Below, piece after piece: positions 23,074 through 31,358 of a stretch of DNA of 64,000 bases. Each line of letters opens with the position of its first letter. The stretch's first letter is position 1. The position numbers and the translations under genes were made by a program. Under the pieces are notes generated by a model. The model was not told where the DNA came from. It searched no databases and saw only the letters and a list, made by a program, of their open reading frames with translations. The DNA is from Pyrinomonadaceae bacterium (lineage in GTDB: Bacteria; Acidobacteriota; Blastocatellia; Pyrinomonadales; Pyrinomonadaceae): assembly GCA_036277115.1 (NCBI GenBank), contig DASUNM010000002.1, forward strand, positions 186,001-250,000. The letters run 5' to 3'.

Positions 23074-24576
23074 ATGACTACGAGAGTTCGCTTTGCTCCT
23101 TCACCAACTGGCTATCTGCACATCGGCGCGGCGCGTTCGGCGCTGTTCAATTGGCTGTACGCACGCAAGACCGGCGGCAAGTTTCTGCTGCGCGTCGAAG
23201 ATACGGATCTCCAGCGCTCAACAGACGAATCGACACGTTCGATTATCGACGGTTTGAAGTGGCTTGAGCTCGACTATGACGAAGAGATAGTTTTCCAATC
23301 GGATAATGCCGATAAGCATCGCCTCGCGGCCCGGCGTCTGGTGGAAGAAGGCAAGGCTTATCGCGACTTCACCCCGAAAGAACAACGCGATGACAAAGGG
23401 ATTAAGCAGGACATCGCCGACCGCGCCCGCGCGCACGCCGCCGAAGGCCTCGATCAGCGCAGCAATCCGTATCGCGATTTGCCACTGGCAGAGTCGGATG
23501 CCCGGGCCGAGGCGGGTGAGCCCTTTGCGATTCGATTGAAAGTCTCGCGTGAAGGCGCGTCGCGCTTCACGGACATTGTTTACGGCGAGCAGGAACGCAC
23601 TCATTCCGAAATTGAAGACCTGGTGCTGCTGCGATCCGATGGCCATCCGCTTTACAACCTGTCGGTCGTGCTCGACGACATTGAGATGGGCATCACTCAT
23701 GTGATTCGCGGCCAGGACCACCTGACGAACACTCACAAACAGATTCTGCTGTATCAGGCGTTCGGCTCGCCTGTCCCGCAATTCGCGCATTTGCCGCTAA
23801 TCCTCGCGCCAAACAAGGCGAAGCTATCCAAACGAAAGCACGGCGAAGTTGTTTCGCTCACCACTTATCGCGATCGGGGCTTTGTGCCCGCAGCTTTTCA
23901 GAATTTTCTCGCGCTGCTTGGTTGGTCGCCGCCGGACGAAAAAGAGGTTCTGTCGCGTGATGAACTGATCGAGAAGTTCTCGCTGGAAGGCATCGGCCGC
24001 GCGAATGCCGTCTTCAATTTTCAGGAGAACGATCCGCGGCACTGGACTGACGACAAAGCGCTTTGGATGAACGCTGAGTACATTCGCACGATGCCGCTCA
24101 GCGAATTGCTGCCGATGGTTAAGGAAGAACTGCGGGCGGCGAGACTTTGGCGGGAAGAATACGATGAGGACGAGCGCGACTGGTTCGAAAAAGCGGTTGA
24201 GCTAATCCGCCATCGGTTCTTTACGCTCAAGGATTTTTCTGCGCAAGGGCGCGCCTACTTTTCAGAAGACTTCGACTTTGATGAAGCGGCGGTGAAGAAG
24301 AATATTTTGAAGGAGCCGCGTCTGAAGGAGCTGCTGCCGTCGCTGGCCGACCGCCTGGAAAATATTGAGCCGTTCAATGCGACGACTGCCGAAGAAGCCT
24401 TGCGGGCTTTCTCAGATGAAGCCGGCGTGAAGGCGGGTCTGCTGATTAACTCTTCCCGCACAATGCTCACTGGCCAGGCCGTGGGTCCATCGATGTTTGA
24501 AGTCTTCGATATCATCGGCCGCGACCGTTCCGGAACGAGGCTGCGCAGCCAGGTGCCGTGGCATGAGTTCTCGTAG
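23074..24576 (+). CDS. gltX: Glutamyl-tRNA synthetase
   Basis: Charges tRNA-Glu with glutamate. 500 residues with the class I HIGH motif (SPTGYLHIGAARSALFNW), LRVEDTDLQRST, VIRGQDHLTNTHKQ, the KMSKS-type KLSKRKHGEV and a helical anticodon-binding domain. Length is normal. The ATG lies inside a degenerate ACTGACC repeat unit, and no Shine-Dalgarno sequence is visible before it, which is unusual for an essential gene. The tRNA gene upstream may share its transcript. Confidence 0.96.
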   Translation: MTTRVRFAPSPTGYLHIGAARSALFNWLYARKTGGKFLLRVEDTDLQRSTDESTRSIIDGLKWLELDYDEEIVFQSDNADKHRLAARRLVEEGKAYRDFTPKEQRDDKGIKQDIADRARAHAAEGLDQRSNPYRDLPLAESDARAEAGEPFAIRLKVSREGASRFTDIVYGEQERTHSEIEDLVLLRSDGHPLYNLSVVLDDIEMGITHVIRGQDHLTNTHKQILLYQAFGSPVPQFAHLPLILAPNKAKLSKRKHGEVVSLTTYRDRGFVPAAFQNFLALLGWSPPDEKEVLSRDELIEKFSLEGIGRANAVFNFQENDPRHWTDDKALWMNAEYIRTMPLSELLPMVKEELRAARLWREEYDEDERDWFEKAVELIRHRFFTLKDFSAQGRAYFSEDFDFDEAAVKKNILKEPRLKELLPSLADRLENIEPFNATTAEEALRAFSDEAGVKAGLLINSSRTMLTGQAVGPSMFEVFDIIGRDRSGTRLRSQVPWHEFS

Positions 24577-24598
24577 CATAAGCTTCAGCCGGTAACTC

Positions 24599-24660
24599 GG
24601 TACGCACGCTTCCAGCGTGCTTACTCTTTGGCGATCAAGCACGCTGAAAGCGTGTTTACC
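24599..24660. repeat. GGTACGCACGCTTCC palindromic repeat
   Basis: GGTACGCACGCTTCCAGCGTGC faces GCACGCTGAAAGCGTGTTTACC across about 18 bp, just after gltX. Same family as 7399-7521 and the aroB insertion. Confidence 0.85.
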
Positions 24661-24786
24661 CTCTTAACGAACACGGAGCAAGTCTGGGCCACTCCCATCC
24701 CATAAATAATTAGCCGCAATTCAGTTGACTTAGTTTAGAATCGTCCCGCACCGTGCCCCCGCGGCTTTTAACTGAGGATTATATAA

Positions 24787-25428
24787 ATGAAAAGACTCTT
24801 CGTGGCAGCTTCAGTTCTGATCTCATGCACCGGTTTCGTGTTCGCGCAGAACTCGAATTCATCAACCACCGACCCGAACATGTCCCCTACCACGCGTGAA
24901 CGCCAGGTGGCGCCCCCGCGGCCGTCGCCGACCCCCAGGACCGTCACTAAAACGCCGGCTTCTGATCCGAAGCCAAGCGCGACTCCACGTCAGGGAGCAA
25001 CGGGCGCGGTCTCACCATCAGGCTCAGTGCTGGCTGCCTTTAACAGTCTGCTCGATGGAATTCGCCACGCGGATGTGAAGGCAGCAACGAACGCGTATCA
25101 GAACACACCGCGTCTTCTGCTCTTCAACTACAACGGCACCGTGACCAAAGGTTGGGACCAGCTCAAGGCGAACCGCGAAGCATCTTATCCGCAGATGAAA
25201 GACGTGAAGCTCGACGTCCGCGATGTGCGGGTGACGATGCTTAGCCCCACCTCGGCGTTTATTACCTGTCAGTGGACGCAGTCGATGACCTTCAATGGAA
25301 CTCCTGAGACGGACAACGGCCGGATGACGATCGTTTTCCGGAAGATTGGCAAAGACTGGAAGGCCGTTCATCTGCACACCTCGCCGGACAGCACGACTGC
25401 TTCGGAGCCGGCTACGCCCAGGCCTTAG
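24787..25428 (+). CDS. Exported NTF2/SnoaL-like protein
   Basis: 213 residues: signal peptide (to about 20, GFVFAQ), a Pro/Thr/Ser-rich linker (about 25-85), then an NTF2-like domain (LAAFNSLLDGIRHADVKA, TKGWDQLKANREASYPQM, and the closing FRKIGKDWKAVHLHTS). The pattern is that of DUF4440/SnoaL proteins, which form small cone-shaped barrels; no catalytic residues can be assigned. The protein at 29995 is a paralogue of the same fold and also exported. GAGG lies 9 nt before the ATG. Confidence 0.75.
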   Translation: MKRLFVAASVLISCTGFVFAQNSNSSTTDPNMSPTTRERQVAPPRPSPTPRTVTKTPASDPKPSATPRQGATGAVSPSGSVLAAFNSLLDGIRHADVKAATNAYQNTPRLLLFNYNGTVTKGWDQLKANREASYPQMKDVKLDVRDVRVTMLSPTSAFITCQWTQSMTFNGTPETDNGRMTIVFRKIGKDWKAVHLHTSPDSTTASEPATPRP

Positions 25429-25834
25429 AGCATCAAAGTAGTTTATTGACATAGGCTGTGCCCACGGTTATAAGCGGCCGGTTACGTTCCTGCGGCGCCC
25501 TAGAGCCGTTGTCCGTCGTCTTTATCTTTTTCGGGGAGGGAACCTCCACCTCAGCCATGCACGCACTATTGGTGGGTTTGGTATATCTCTTATGACGGTG
25601 GAGAGACCTGGACACCGACGGGAGACATGTTCTATGCGGGCTGTTTTTTAGACGATTTAGCTCAACGAAGAATCCTGAGAATCCGTGGTGCAAATGAGAA
25701 AGCCGCTCGCGATCGGTCGCAGAGCGGCTTTCCGGTGTACTGTTGGGATTGACCTGGGCTCCGGACCTTCGGAAAGAAGGTGTCACGGTGACTTACTCAG
25801 GAAAGCAATCCGAACAACCGATTGTATCCTGAGG
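25429..25834. other. Gap with structured sequence and a W-rich open frame, no assured gene
   Basis: Two things stand out. A start-less plus-strand frame (25504-25752) encodes a Trp/Tyr-rich peptide (YWWVWYISYDGGETWTPTGD), which looks like a remnant of a secreted repeat protein. Positions 25698-25732 form an 11-bp stem (GAAAGCCGCTC/GAGCGGCTTTC), and further short stems follow to about 25835. The minus-strand open frame across the region has no convincing features. Confidence 0.35.
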
Positions 25835-25870
25835 CTAGGTCTCAGCCACCTCACTGTGATTAGAACTCAT
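25835..25870 (-). CDS. Possible 11-codon leader peptide with near-ideal ribosome-binding site
   Basis: On the minus strand GGAAAGGAGGTGATC (complement of 25880-25894) matches the 16S rRNA 3' end almost perfectly and is followed 9 nt later by ATG 25870, giving a short frame MSSNHSEVAET and a TAG stop. A good promoter lies just upstream. It may be a regulatory leader peptide or the start of a small RNA; translation is unproven. Confidence 0.35.
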   Translation of the reverse strand: MSSNHSEVAET

Positions 25871-25906
25871 ATATTTTTAGATCACCTCCTTTCCAGTGTT
25901 ATGCGG

Positions 25907-25935
25907 ATGATAAGAAAGAAGTGCGGAGCCGTCAA
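25907..25935 (-). promoter_or_regulatory. Strong predicted sigma70 promoter
   Basis: Minus strand: TTGACG (complement of 25930-25935), 17-bp spacer, TATCAT (complement of 25907-25912). The predicted start is about 10-15 nt upstream of the near-perfect ribosome-binding site at 25880-25894. Confidence 0.6.
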
Positions 25936-25970
25936 TAAAAAATTTTTGGATCGAGAGATGACTCGCTCTC

Positions 25971-26047
25971 AGTGTCTCTGTGAATTCTCTGTGACTCTGT
26001 GGTGAATACCTTCTTCGCGATATTTTCACCACGGAGGCAAACAGAGG
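25971..26047. repeat. CTCTGTGACTCTGTGGTGAA inverted repeat
   Basis: CTCTGTG units (25975-26005) face CACCACGGAGGCAAACAGAG (about 26027-26046). A second copy of the family is at 45674-45775. Confidence 0.8.
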
Positions 26048-26076
26048 AACCCGCGCACTCCCTAAGGGTCGAGCTA

Positions 26077-27336
26077 CTACCCCGCGCGAGCAAACGCTAG
26101 CTTGCCGGACACATACACGCGCCACGGATGCTCAACGCCAAAAAAGTACGGCAGTTCGCGATAGTCGCTACAGTCGTGAATCACGAAATCAGCGCGCTTG
26201 CCTTTTTCCAGCGAGCCCACTTCAGCACCGCGCCCGAGTGAGTAAGCCGCATTGATGGTGGCGGCGGTTATGGTCTCAGCCGGCGTCATCTTCATCTGCG
26301 TGCAAGCGAGCGAAAGAATCATCGTCATGGAAGGCGTCGGCGATGAACCGGGATTAAAGTCTGTCGCCAGCACGACCGCGAGACCCGCATCGATCATTTC
26401 GCGCGCCGCGGGATAACCCTTCGATCCGAGCGCGTAAACCGAGCCGGGCAGAAGCACCGGCTGAACCTTGGCGGCCTTCAACGCACTGATTCCCTCTGCA
26501 TCGGTGTGCTCGAGATGGTCCGCGGTGGCCGCATTCAGTTCCGCCGCCAGTTTCGCGCCACCTGACAATGAAAGCTGATCCGCGTGGACGCGCAAGCCGA
26601 GCCCGTGACAGCGCGCGGCCGAGAGGATCTGCCAGGTTTCATCATTTGTGAAGACATCTTCTTCGCAGAAGACATCGCAGTATTCCGCAAGCTTCTCTTC
26701 AGCGACGCGCGGCAGCATCTCGTTGATCAAGAGGCTGACGTACATCTGCCGCCGCGATTTGTACTCAAAAGGAATATCGTGCGCGCCGAGAAAAGTGGGC
26801 ACGTAATTGAGCGCCGTATTTTCGTCGAGCTGTCTGATCGCACGCAGGATTTTCAGCTCGTCTTCCAGCGTCAGGCCATAGCCGGATTTCGCTTCGACGG
26901 TGGTCGTGCCACACCGCAGAAACCATTCAGCGTAATGCTTGCCGGCTTTTACTAAATCGTTCAGCGAGGCATTGCGGGTGGCGCGGACGGTTGCGCGAAT
27001 GCCGCCGCCGCCGCGCGCAATCTCGCGATAAGTCGCTCCGGCAGTTCTTTGTTCGAATTCGTTCGCCCGGTTACCGGCAAAGACGGGATGAGTATGGGCA
27101 TCGACAAAGCCGGGCAGCACCACGCGCCGGCCGGCGTCGATTACTTCGCAATCTGAATCAACGAGAGCTTCTATTTCACGGCGGCGTCCGACGGCTTCAA
27201 TCCGATCGCCGCGGATGAACATCGCGCCGTCTTCAATAATCGCAAGCTGACGCAGATCGCCGCCCGTGCGAGGCCGGTGGGCGCCCGCAACCGTAACGAG
27301 CTGTGCACAATTAATTACGGCAAGCGAGTTTGACAA
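26077..27336 (-). CDS. hutI: Imidazolonepropionase
   Basis: Third step of histidine degradation: hydrolyses imidazolone-5-propionate to formiminoglutamate. 419 residues of the amidohydrolase fold: metal ligands in [15 protein letters not shown], substrate-site [17 protein letters not shown], metal His in VHADQLS and the catalytic Asp in [12 protein letters not shown]. The reading starts at TTG 27336 with no clear ribosome-binding site, 15 bp after a small membrane gene. hutH, hutU and hutG are not in the window. A degenerate copy of this gene's 5' end remains at about 27861-27920. Confidence 0.95.
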   Translation of the reverse strand: MSNSLAVINCAQLVTVAGAHRPRTGGDLRQLAIIEDGAMFIRGDRIEAVGRRREIEALVDSDCEVIDAGRRVVLPGFVDAHTHPVFAGNRANEFEQRTAGATYREIARGGGGIRATVRATRNASLNDLVKAGKHYAEWFLRCGTTTVEAKSGYGLTLEDELKILRAIRQLDENTALNYVPTFLGAHDIPFEYKSRRQMYVSLLINEMLPRVAEEKLAEYCDVFCEEDVFTNDETWQILSAARCHGLGLRVHADQLSLSGGAKLAAELNAATADHLEHTDAEGISALKAAKVQPVLLPGSVYALGSKGYPAAREMIDAGLAVVLATDFNPGSSPTPSMTMILSLACTQMKMTPAETITAATINAAYSLGRGAEVGSLEKGKRADFVIHDCSDYRELPYFFGVEHPWRVYVSGKLAFARAG

Positions 27337-27351
27337 GTCTGGACGTGCTTT

Positions 27352-27771
27352 TCAGTTTTCTTTGTAGAGCGCCGCTCCGGCCAACGTGGCCAGAATGTAA
27401 ACAACCAAGCCCCAGCCGATCGTTATCAGAATCGAGTTCACCGGCATACCAAACATTAGTCCATGTAAAACTCCCGTATACAGGTAAATGCCGAACCACG
27501 CGAACAGAGCCGCGATGATTGCGGTTTTGGGACCCGCGCCGAACCTCGGCCTGATCGCCGCATATCCGAACACGATGACGATCCCCAGCAACAGAGTTCC
27601 GCCGACCGCCGCGATCAAGAAACTGGGCCCAGGGTCCCTAAAATTGTGCTCGGCAAAGAACGCCTTTGTCTGCGCGCCCAAAAGGACATCGTGCAGAACG
27701 ACCTCTCCGGCGTTCAAGATTATTCCGGTCACCAGACCGCCAAGCAGAACGCGTCCAATGTTAATGTTCAC
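27352..27771 (-). CDS. Four-helix membrane protein, paralogue A
   Basis: 139 residues with four membrane segments. It shares its framework with the next gene upstream (GRVLLGGLVTGIILNAGEVV, IRPRFGAGPKTAIIAAL, ALYKEN at the end). Function unknown. The GPKTA loop after a RP-R motif is the most conserved part. The pair and hutI are arranged as gene B - hutI remnant - gene A - hutI, which shows a tandem duplication. Confidence 0.75.
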   Translation of the reverse strand: MNINIGRVLLGGLVTGIILNAGEVVLHDVLLGAQTKAFFAEHNFRDPGPSFLIAAVGGTLLLGIVIVFGYAAIRPRFGAGPKTAIIAALFAWFGIYLYTGVLHGLMFGMPVNSILITIGWGLVVYILATLAGAALYKEN

Positions 27772-27860
27772 TGGGGTCTCCTCCTGAGTTCACTGTGAGT
27801 CGGTTTCGTCAGCGCGAATCGCGATTAAAGGATTGCGCCAAGTCTACTCCAAACGGACCG

Positions 27861-27920
27861 GTGGGCGCCCGCAAGGGTAACCAGCGGTGAATAATTAAAT
27901 TATCGCGGGTGAGTCGGCAA
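27861..27920 (-). pseudogene. Degenerate remnant of the hutI 5' end
   Basis: The minus strand matches the first 60 bp of hutI: TTGCGGGCGCCCACCGG is identical over 17 bp and the preceding GTTAC and TAATT blocks align. In translation LVTLAGAHR corresponds to LVTVAGAHR of HutI. In-frame stops and loss of the rest of the gene make it non-functional. It sits the same distance after paralogue B as hutI does after paralogue A. Confidence 0.8.
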
Positions 27921-27932
27921 CCCTGAAATCCG

Positions 27933-28349
27933 TCACACTTCTTTGTACAGCCACGCGCCGGCAATCGCGGCGATTACGTATTCACCCAGGCACCACCCGA
28001 TCGCGATCACCAACGAATTGGTTGGCTGCTGGATCAGTAGTCCGTAGATTATGGAGCAATAGAAGCAGACGCCGAACCACATCACCAGCGCTGCGATCAC
28101 CGCGGTCTTAGGGCCGGGTCCCATGCGCGGGCGGATGAGGGCATACAGCCAAACCATTACTATGCCCAACAAGAACGTGAGACCGATCGCCACGGCCATG
28201 AATAACGGGGCCGGTTCGGTAGGGAAGTTGTGACGACTCGCCCATTCAACCATTGTCGCGTGTAAAATCACTCCATTCAGCACGAACTCGCCGATATTCA
28301 GGACGAGGCCAGCTACGAGACCGCCAAGAATCACGCGTCCATAATTCAT
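27933..28349 (-). CDS. Four-helix membrane protein, paralogue B
   Basis: 138 residues, same topology and motifs as the protein at 27352 (GRVILGGLVAGLVLNIGEFV, IRPRMGPGPKTAVIAAL, AWLYKEV). AAAGGAGA-like purine-rich sequence lies before the ATG. Function unknown; the pair differs enough that the duplication is not recent. Confidence 0.75.
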   Translation of the reverse strand: MNYGRVILGGLVAGLVLNIGEFVLNGVILHATMVEWASRHNFPTEPAPLFMAVAIGLTFLLGIVMVWLYALIRPRMGPGPKTAVIAALVMWFGVCFYCSIIYGLLIQQPTNSLVIAIGWCLGEYVIAAIAGAWLYKEV

Positions 28350-28464
28350 CTTTGTTCTCCTATCGGGTAAAGAGTACTGAAGTGTCCCGCTTGCGCGCGC
28401 GTTCTATCACAACGGCCAGACGAAAACCAGCGTTCTTCCAATCGGCCGCGTGGGTTGTAATGGG

Positions 28465-29910
28465 CTATCCGTCCGACGAGAGAGACAATCCAGCGGCGGC
28501 CTTCGAAGAACGTTTGCCGCGCACGGCGTAAAGGACGACGCCGATGACGTTCGCAATCAAAACTACCGCGAACACCTTCAAGGCGAATGCGCGCGGCTGG
28601 GCCACAGCTTTGATGGGAAACATTGAGTAGAAGCCTGCGATCAGGGAGACGATCAAGCCGGATGCTGAGGCGATCTTCAGCCACAGCGGCGCCTTGGCCC
28701 CGAATCGTCGAATCGCGACAAAGGGAATGGCGAAGAGTACGACGTAAATTAACGCGTAGAACATCGTCGCGGCGTTGTCCTGAATCTGGAAAGCTTCCTC
28801 TTCTAGTACTCCGATCAGCGGAAGCAGGCTGAAAGCCAAAGTGATCACGCCGACAAACAAAATGGAATTCACCGGCGTGCGATATCGTTTGTGAAGACGG
28901 CTAAACCAGTTCGGGAGAAGATTGTCCCAGCCCGCCACCATGGGCAGACGCGTGTTGCCCGCGAAGTAAATGCTCATCAAAGCGATCTGTCGCGCGGCCA
29001 CGCCGAAGATCGTGATCGATACAAGGGTCGAAACCCAGCCGAACGAATTAAAGCCCAGACTAAGCACCTGCGGTATCGGACCGATCAGATCAACTTGTTC
29101 CGGGGCGACGAAGGCCAGCACTGAGGCAGTTCCCAGCACGAACATCACCACGATGATCGGCGCGGCAATCAATACTGAACGGCTGATGTTTCGCGCCGGT
29201 GCGCGACACTCACCGGCGAGGATCGCGATGTATTCAAAGCCGGAAAGCGCGCCCACCGCCAGCTTGCTGAAGACGTTGATGTTTTGACTGCTGACTTCCG
29301 GCAAGCTGGTCGCGAACGGATGGTAGTTCGCGAGGTTGCCGGTAATAAAGGGAAGCAGGATCAGGGTTGCGAACGTCACCAGCAGGAACAGTCCGCCGAC
29401 GTTCTGCACCCACTTGCCGAAAACCAAACCTCGACGCGATGCCGCAATGATCGTGATCGTTAAGGCGACACAGACGCCGATCGTCATCAGCTTGCTATCG
29501 TGCATCCACGCGGCCCGCGGACCAATCGCGTAGGCAATGTTCTTCTTAATGATCAAGCCGATGCCCGACATTACTGAGATGCCAAAGATCCAAAGGTTCC
29601 ACGCCACCATGAACGCGATGAAATCGTTGAACGCGACCTTGGCCCATTGATAGACGCCACCTTCAAGCGGCGCGAGGCGATTCAAAAAGATCACGACCGC
29701 CGCCAGAGGCAGATAGAAAGTGATGATTGCCAGCACCCAGTACGCCATCTGATGGCGTCCGAGTTGCGCGGCCCAGCCCACCCAAATTGTGCCGACGACA
29801 AAGACGACCTGCGTCAGCACCAGATCGAACAGGCCAAGTTCCTTTTTCAGCGACGCGCTGCGCGCTTCTACCTGGTGTTCGACGGTGGCGAGATTTGTCT
29901 GCGTTGTCAT
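28465..29910 (-). CDS. APC-superfamily amino-acid permease
   Basis: About 481 residues from ATG 29910, with 12 predicted membrane helices. The first helix has the broken-helix pattern LTQVVFVVGTIWVGWAAQLG in place of the usual Gly-rich motif; APLEGGVYQWAKVAF and GALSGFEYIAILAGECRAPA are typical APC motifs (helices 3 and 6). Substrate cannot be read from sequence; the nearby hutI makes histidine or another amino acid possible. Apparently monocistronic. Confidence 0.88.
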   Translation of the reverse strand: MTTQTNLATVEHQVEARSASLKKELGLFDLVLTQVVFVVGTIWVGWAAQLGRHQMAYWVLAIITFYLPLAAVVIFLNRLAPLEGGVYQWAKVAFNDFIAFMVAWNLWIFGISVMSGIGLIIKKNIAYAIGPRAAWMHDSKLMTIGVCVALTITIIAASRRGLVFGKWVQNVGGLFLLVTFATLILLPFITGNLANYHPFATSLPEVSSQNINVFSKLAVGALSGFEYIAILAGECRAPARNISRSVLIAAPIIVVMFVLGTASVLAFVAPEQVDLIGPIPQVLSLGFNSFGWVSTLVSITIFGVAARQIALMSIYFAGNTRLPMVAGWDNLLPNWFSRLHKRYRTPVNSILFVGVITLAFSLLPLIGVLEEEAFQIQDNAATMFYALIYVVLFAIPFVAIRRFGAKAPLWLKIASASGLIVSLIAGFYSMFPIKAVAQPRAFALKVFAVVLIANVIGVVLYAVRGKRSSKAAAGLSLSSDG

Positions 29911-29994
29911 GAATCGAGGGACGGATCCGGTCGCATCCACCACCCCACGCGGGCTGCCCGCGCGGGGATCCCGGCCGCTCCCGGTACTGACTGC

Positions 29995-30447
29995 CTATGC
30001 GCTCGAAGTGTGATCGTGAACGATTCGCCAACCGTTCTTTGTTTTCTTGAACAACAAAGTGAATCGTCCGCGCGGCTCGTCTTTGGTTTGCAACTGCCAG
30101 CGGCCAAAAACGAGGGCGGCGTCTTTGCTAAGAACCGTGATCTCAACATCGGAAAACGTCAGCACACCCATCTTCTCGCGCGTGTCGTAGCTCTTTTTGT
30201 AACGCTCGAGCACAGTCTGCCAACCGCGGGTAAGGCGATCCCCGGAAATGAAAACGATGTGAGGTGACCGCTCGTAGCCGTCCATGTAGCCTTCAATATC
30301 ACCTCGGTTCCAGGCTGCGGTTTGCGCGTCGAGGACGGCGCGAATTGCGGCTATTGGTTCGTTATTCCCTCGATTCTGAGCGAGTGCCGGGATAGACGCG
30401 GTGACAATCGTTACCAGCAGAACGGATTTGAGAATTCTATATTTCAT
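29995..30447 (-). CDS. Exported DUF4440/SnoaL-like protein
   Basis: 150 residues: signal peptide (to about 23, PALAQ) and one NTF2-like domain (AIRAVLDAQTAAWNRGDIEG, SGDRLTRGWQTVLERYKKSY, FKKTKNGWRIVHDHTSS). The His-rich last strand (VHDHTS) is typical of DUF4440. Role unknown. Same fold as the protein at 24787. Confidence 0.8.
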   Translation of the reverse strand: MKYRILKSVLLVTIVTASIPALAQNRGNNEPIAAIRAVLDAQTAAWNRGDIEGYMDGYERSPHIVFISGDRLTRGWQTVLERYKKSYDTREKMGVLTFSDVEITVLSKDAALVFGRWQLQTKDEPRGRFTLLFKKTKNGWRIVHDHTSSA

Positions 30448-30493
30448 GGAAGCGATGGAGGCTCCGTAGGAGCCAAAATGTTTATAGACTGGG

Positions 30494-30573
30494 TGAACCT
30501 TAAATTCAGTACGAATCGGCGCGGCAATCTATCATGCCGGGCCGATTCGTACTAGGAAAAATTGAAAGGTTCA
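30494..30573. repeat. Long imperfect inverted repeat in the 30.5-kb gap
   Basis: TGAACCTT...AGTACGAATCGGC faces GCCGATTCGTACT...AAAGGTTCA, with GCGGCA/TGCCGG in the inner part. It could act as a two-way terminator between the DUF1287 gene and the DUF4440 gene or be a mobile palindrome. Confidence 0.7.
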
Positions 30574-30621
30574 GGTGCTAAACATCTCGCCCCTGACGGG
30601 GCGAACACCGTCGAAGGTTGA

Positions 30622-31284
30622 CTAGAAGTATCGGTAATGCCCGGTGATCTTCCACGCGAACAGAACATCTTCCATGCGCGTGCCTGATCCGATGTTGTGA
30701 ACGATGAGATAACGCTGTGAAGGTTTGTACCAAACGTTGGTGACAATGCCGACGTGATCGACGCCGCCGCCCAGATCCCACGTCACGATGTCGCCGGGAA
30801 GGAAGGTATCGGCGCTACCGGTCGTCGCCATCTCTTTGCCTTTGCGCGCGAAGTAAGTTTGCAGGTTCGGCACGCGGCGATGATCGATGTTGCGGTCGGT
30901 GCCGCGCAAGCCCCACTTCGTCGGGTACGCTGAGAAGTTGCCTTTCATATCTTCGTGAACTTCTTTTTGCAGATCGATGCTCGCCGTCCGAAACGCGCGA
31001 ATGATGACGTCTGAGCAGACGCCAGTCTCGATCGGCACGTCGCCGTTCGGGTAATCGAGCTTTTGGTAAGAAGGATCGTAGCTGGTCGTCTTCCCAACCT
31101 GATTCGTCGCGCCGTCAATGATTAGTTTGAGGTTTGGCGAGCTGTTCGCCGCCAGCGCGCGCACTTCGGTTTGCTGCTCAGGCGGTTTCAGCGGCGCGAT
31201 TGTTCTCGCGACTTGTTGTTGTCCACAGGCCGCAGCGACGGCAAATGACGTCAGAAGGAGTGCAGTAGAGAAGTGCTTCATCAT
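30622..31284 (-). CDS. DUF1287 lipoprotein
   Basis: About 220 residues from ATG 31284 or 31281. A lipobox (SFAVAAACG) predicts a lipid-anchored exported protein. The DUF1287 domain is clear: SYDPSYQKLDYPNGDVP, GVCSDVIIRAFR (likely catalytic Cys), DRNIDHRRVPNLQTYF and LPGDIVTWDLGGGVDHVGIV with a catalytic-type His. The order Cys...His resembles NlpC/P60-type papain folds, so a cell-wall peptidase or amidase is plausible. The downstream hairpin at 30494-30573 may end its transcript. Confidence 0.85.
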   Translation of the reverse strand: MMKHFSTALLLTSFAVAAACGQQQVARTIAPLKPPEQQTEVRALAANSSPNLKLIIDGATNQVGKTTSYDPSYQKLDYPNGDVPIETGVCSDVIIRAFRTASIDLQKEVHEDMKGNFSAYPTKWGLRGTDRNIDHRRVPNLQTYFARKGKEMATTGSADTFLPGDIVTWDLGGGVDHVGIVTNVWYKPSQRYLIVHNIGSGTRMEDVLFAWKITGHYRYF

Positions 31285-31358
31285 GATTCGTTTAGACGCC
31301 GGAATTGTCCGCGCGTTCCCCGGCCGCACAAGTGAGGCCTCTAAACGAACATGACGCG

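Noticed and set aside
25433..25786. Minus-strand open frame of 117 codons
   Set aside because: GTG start without ribosome-binding site, crosses a hairpin, low-quality composition and no recognised family.
25880..25894. GATCACCTCCTTTCC as the 3' end of a 16S rRNA gene
   Set aside because: Only the anti-Shine-Dalgarno core matches and no rRNA sequence precedes it; it is a ribosome-binding site read on the minus strand.
28346..28684. Minus-strand open frame of 112 codons
   Set aside because: Overlaps the 3' end of the permease gene in another frame and has Arg-rich shadow composition.
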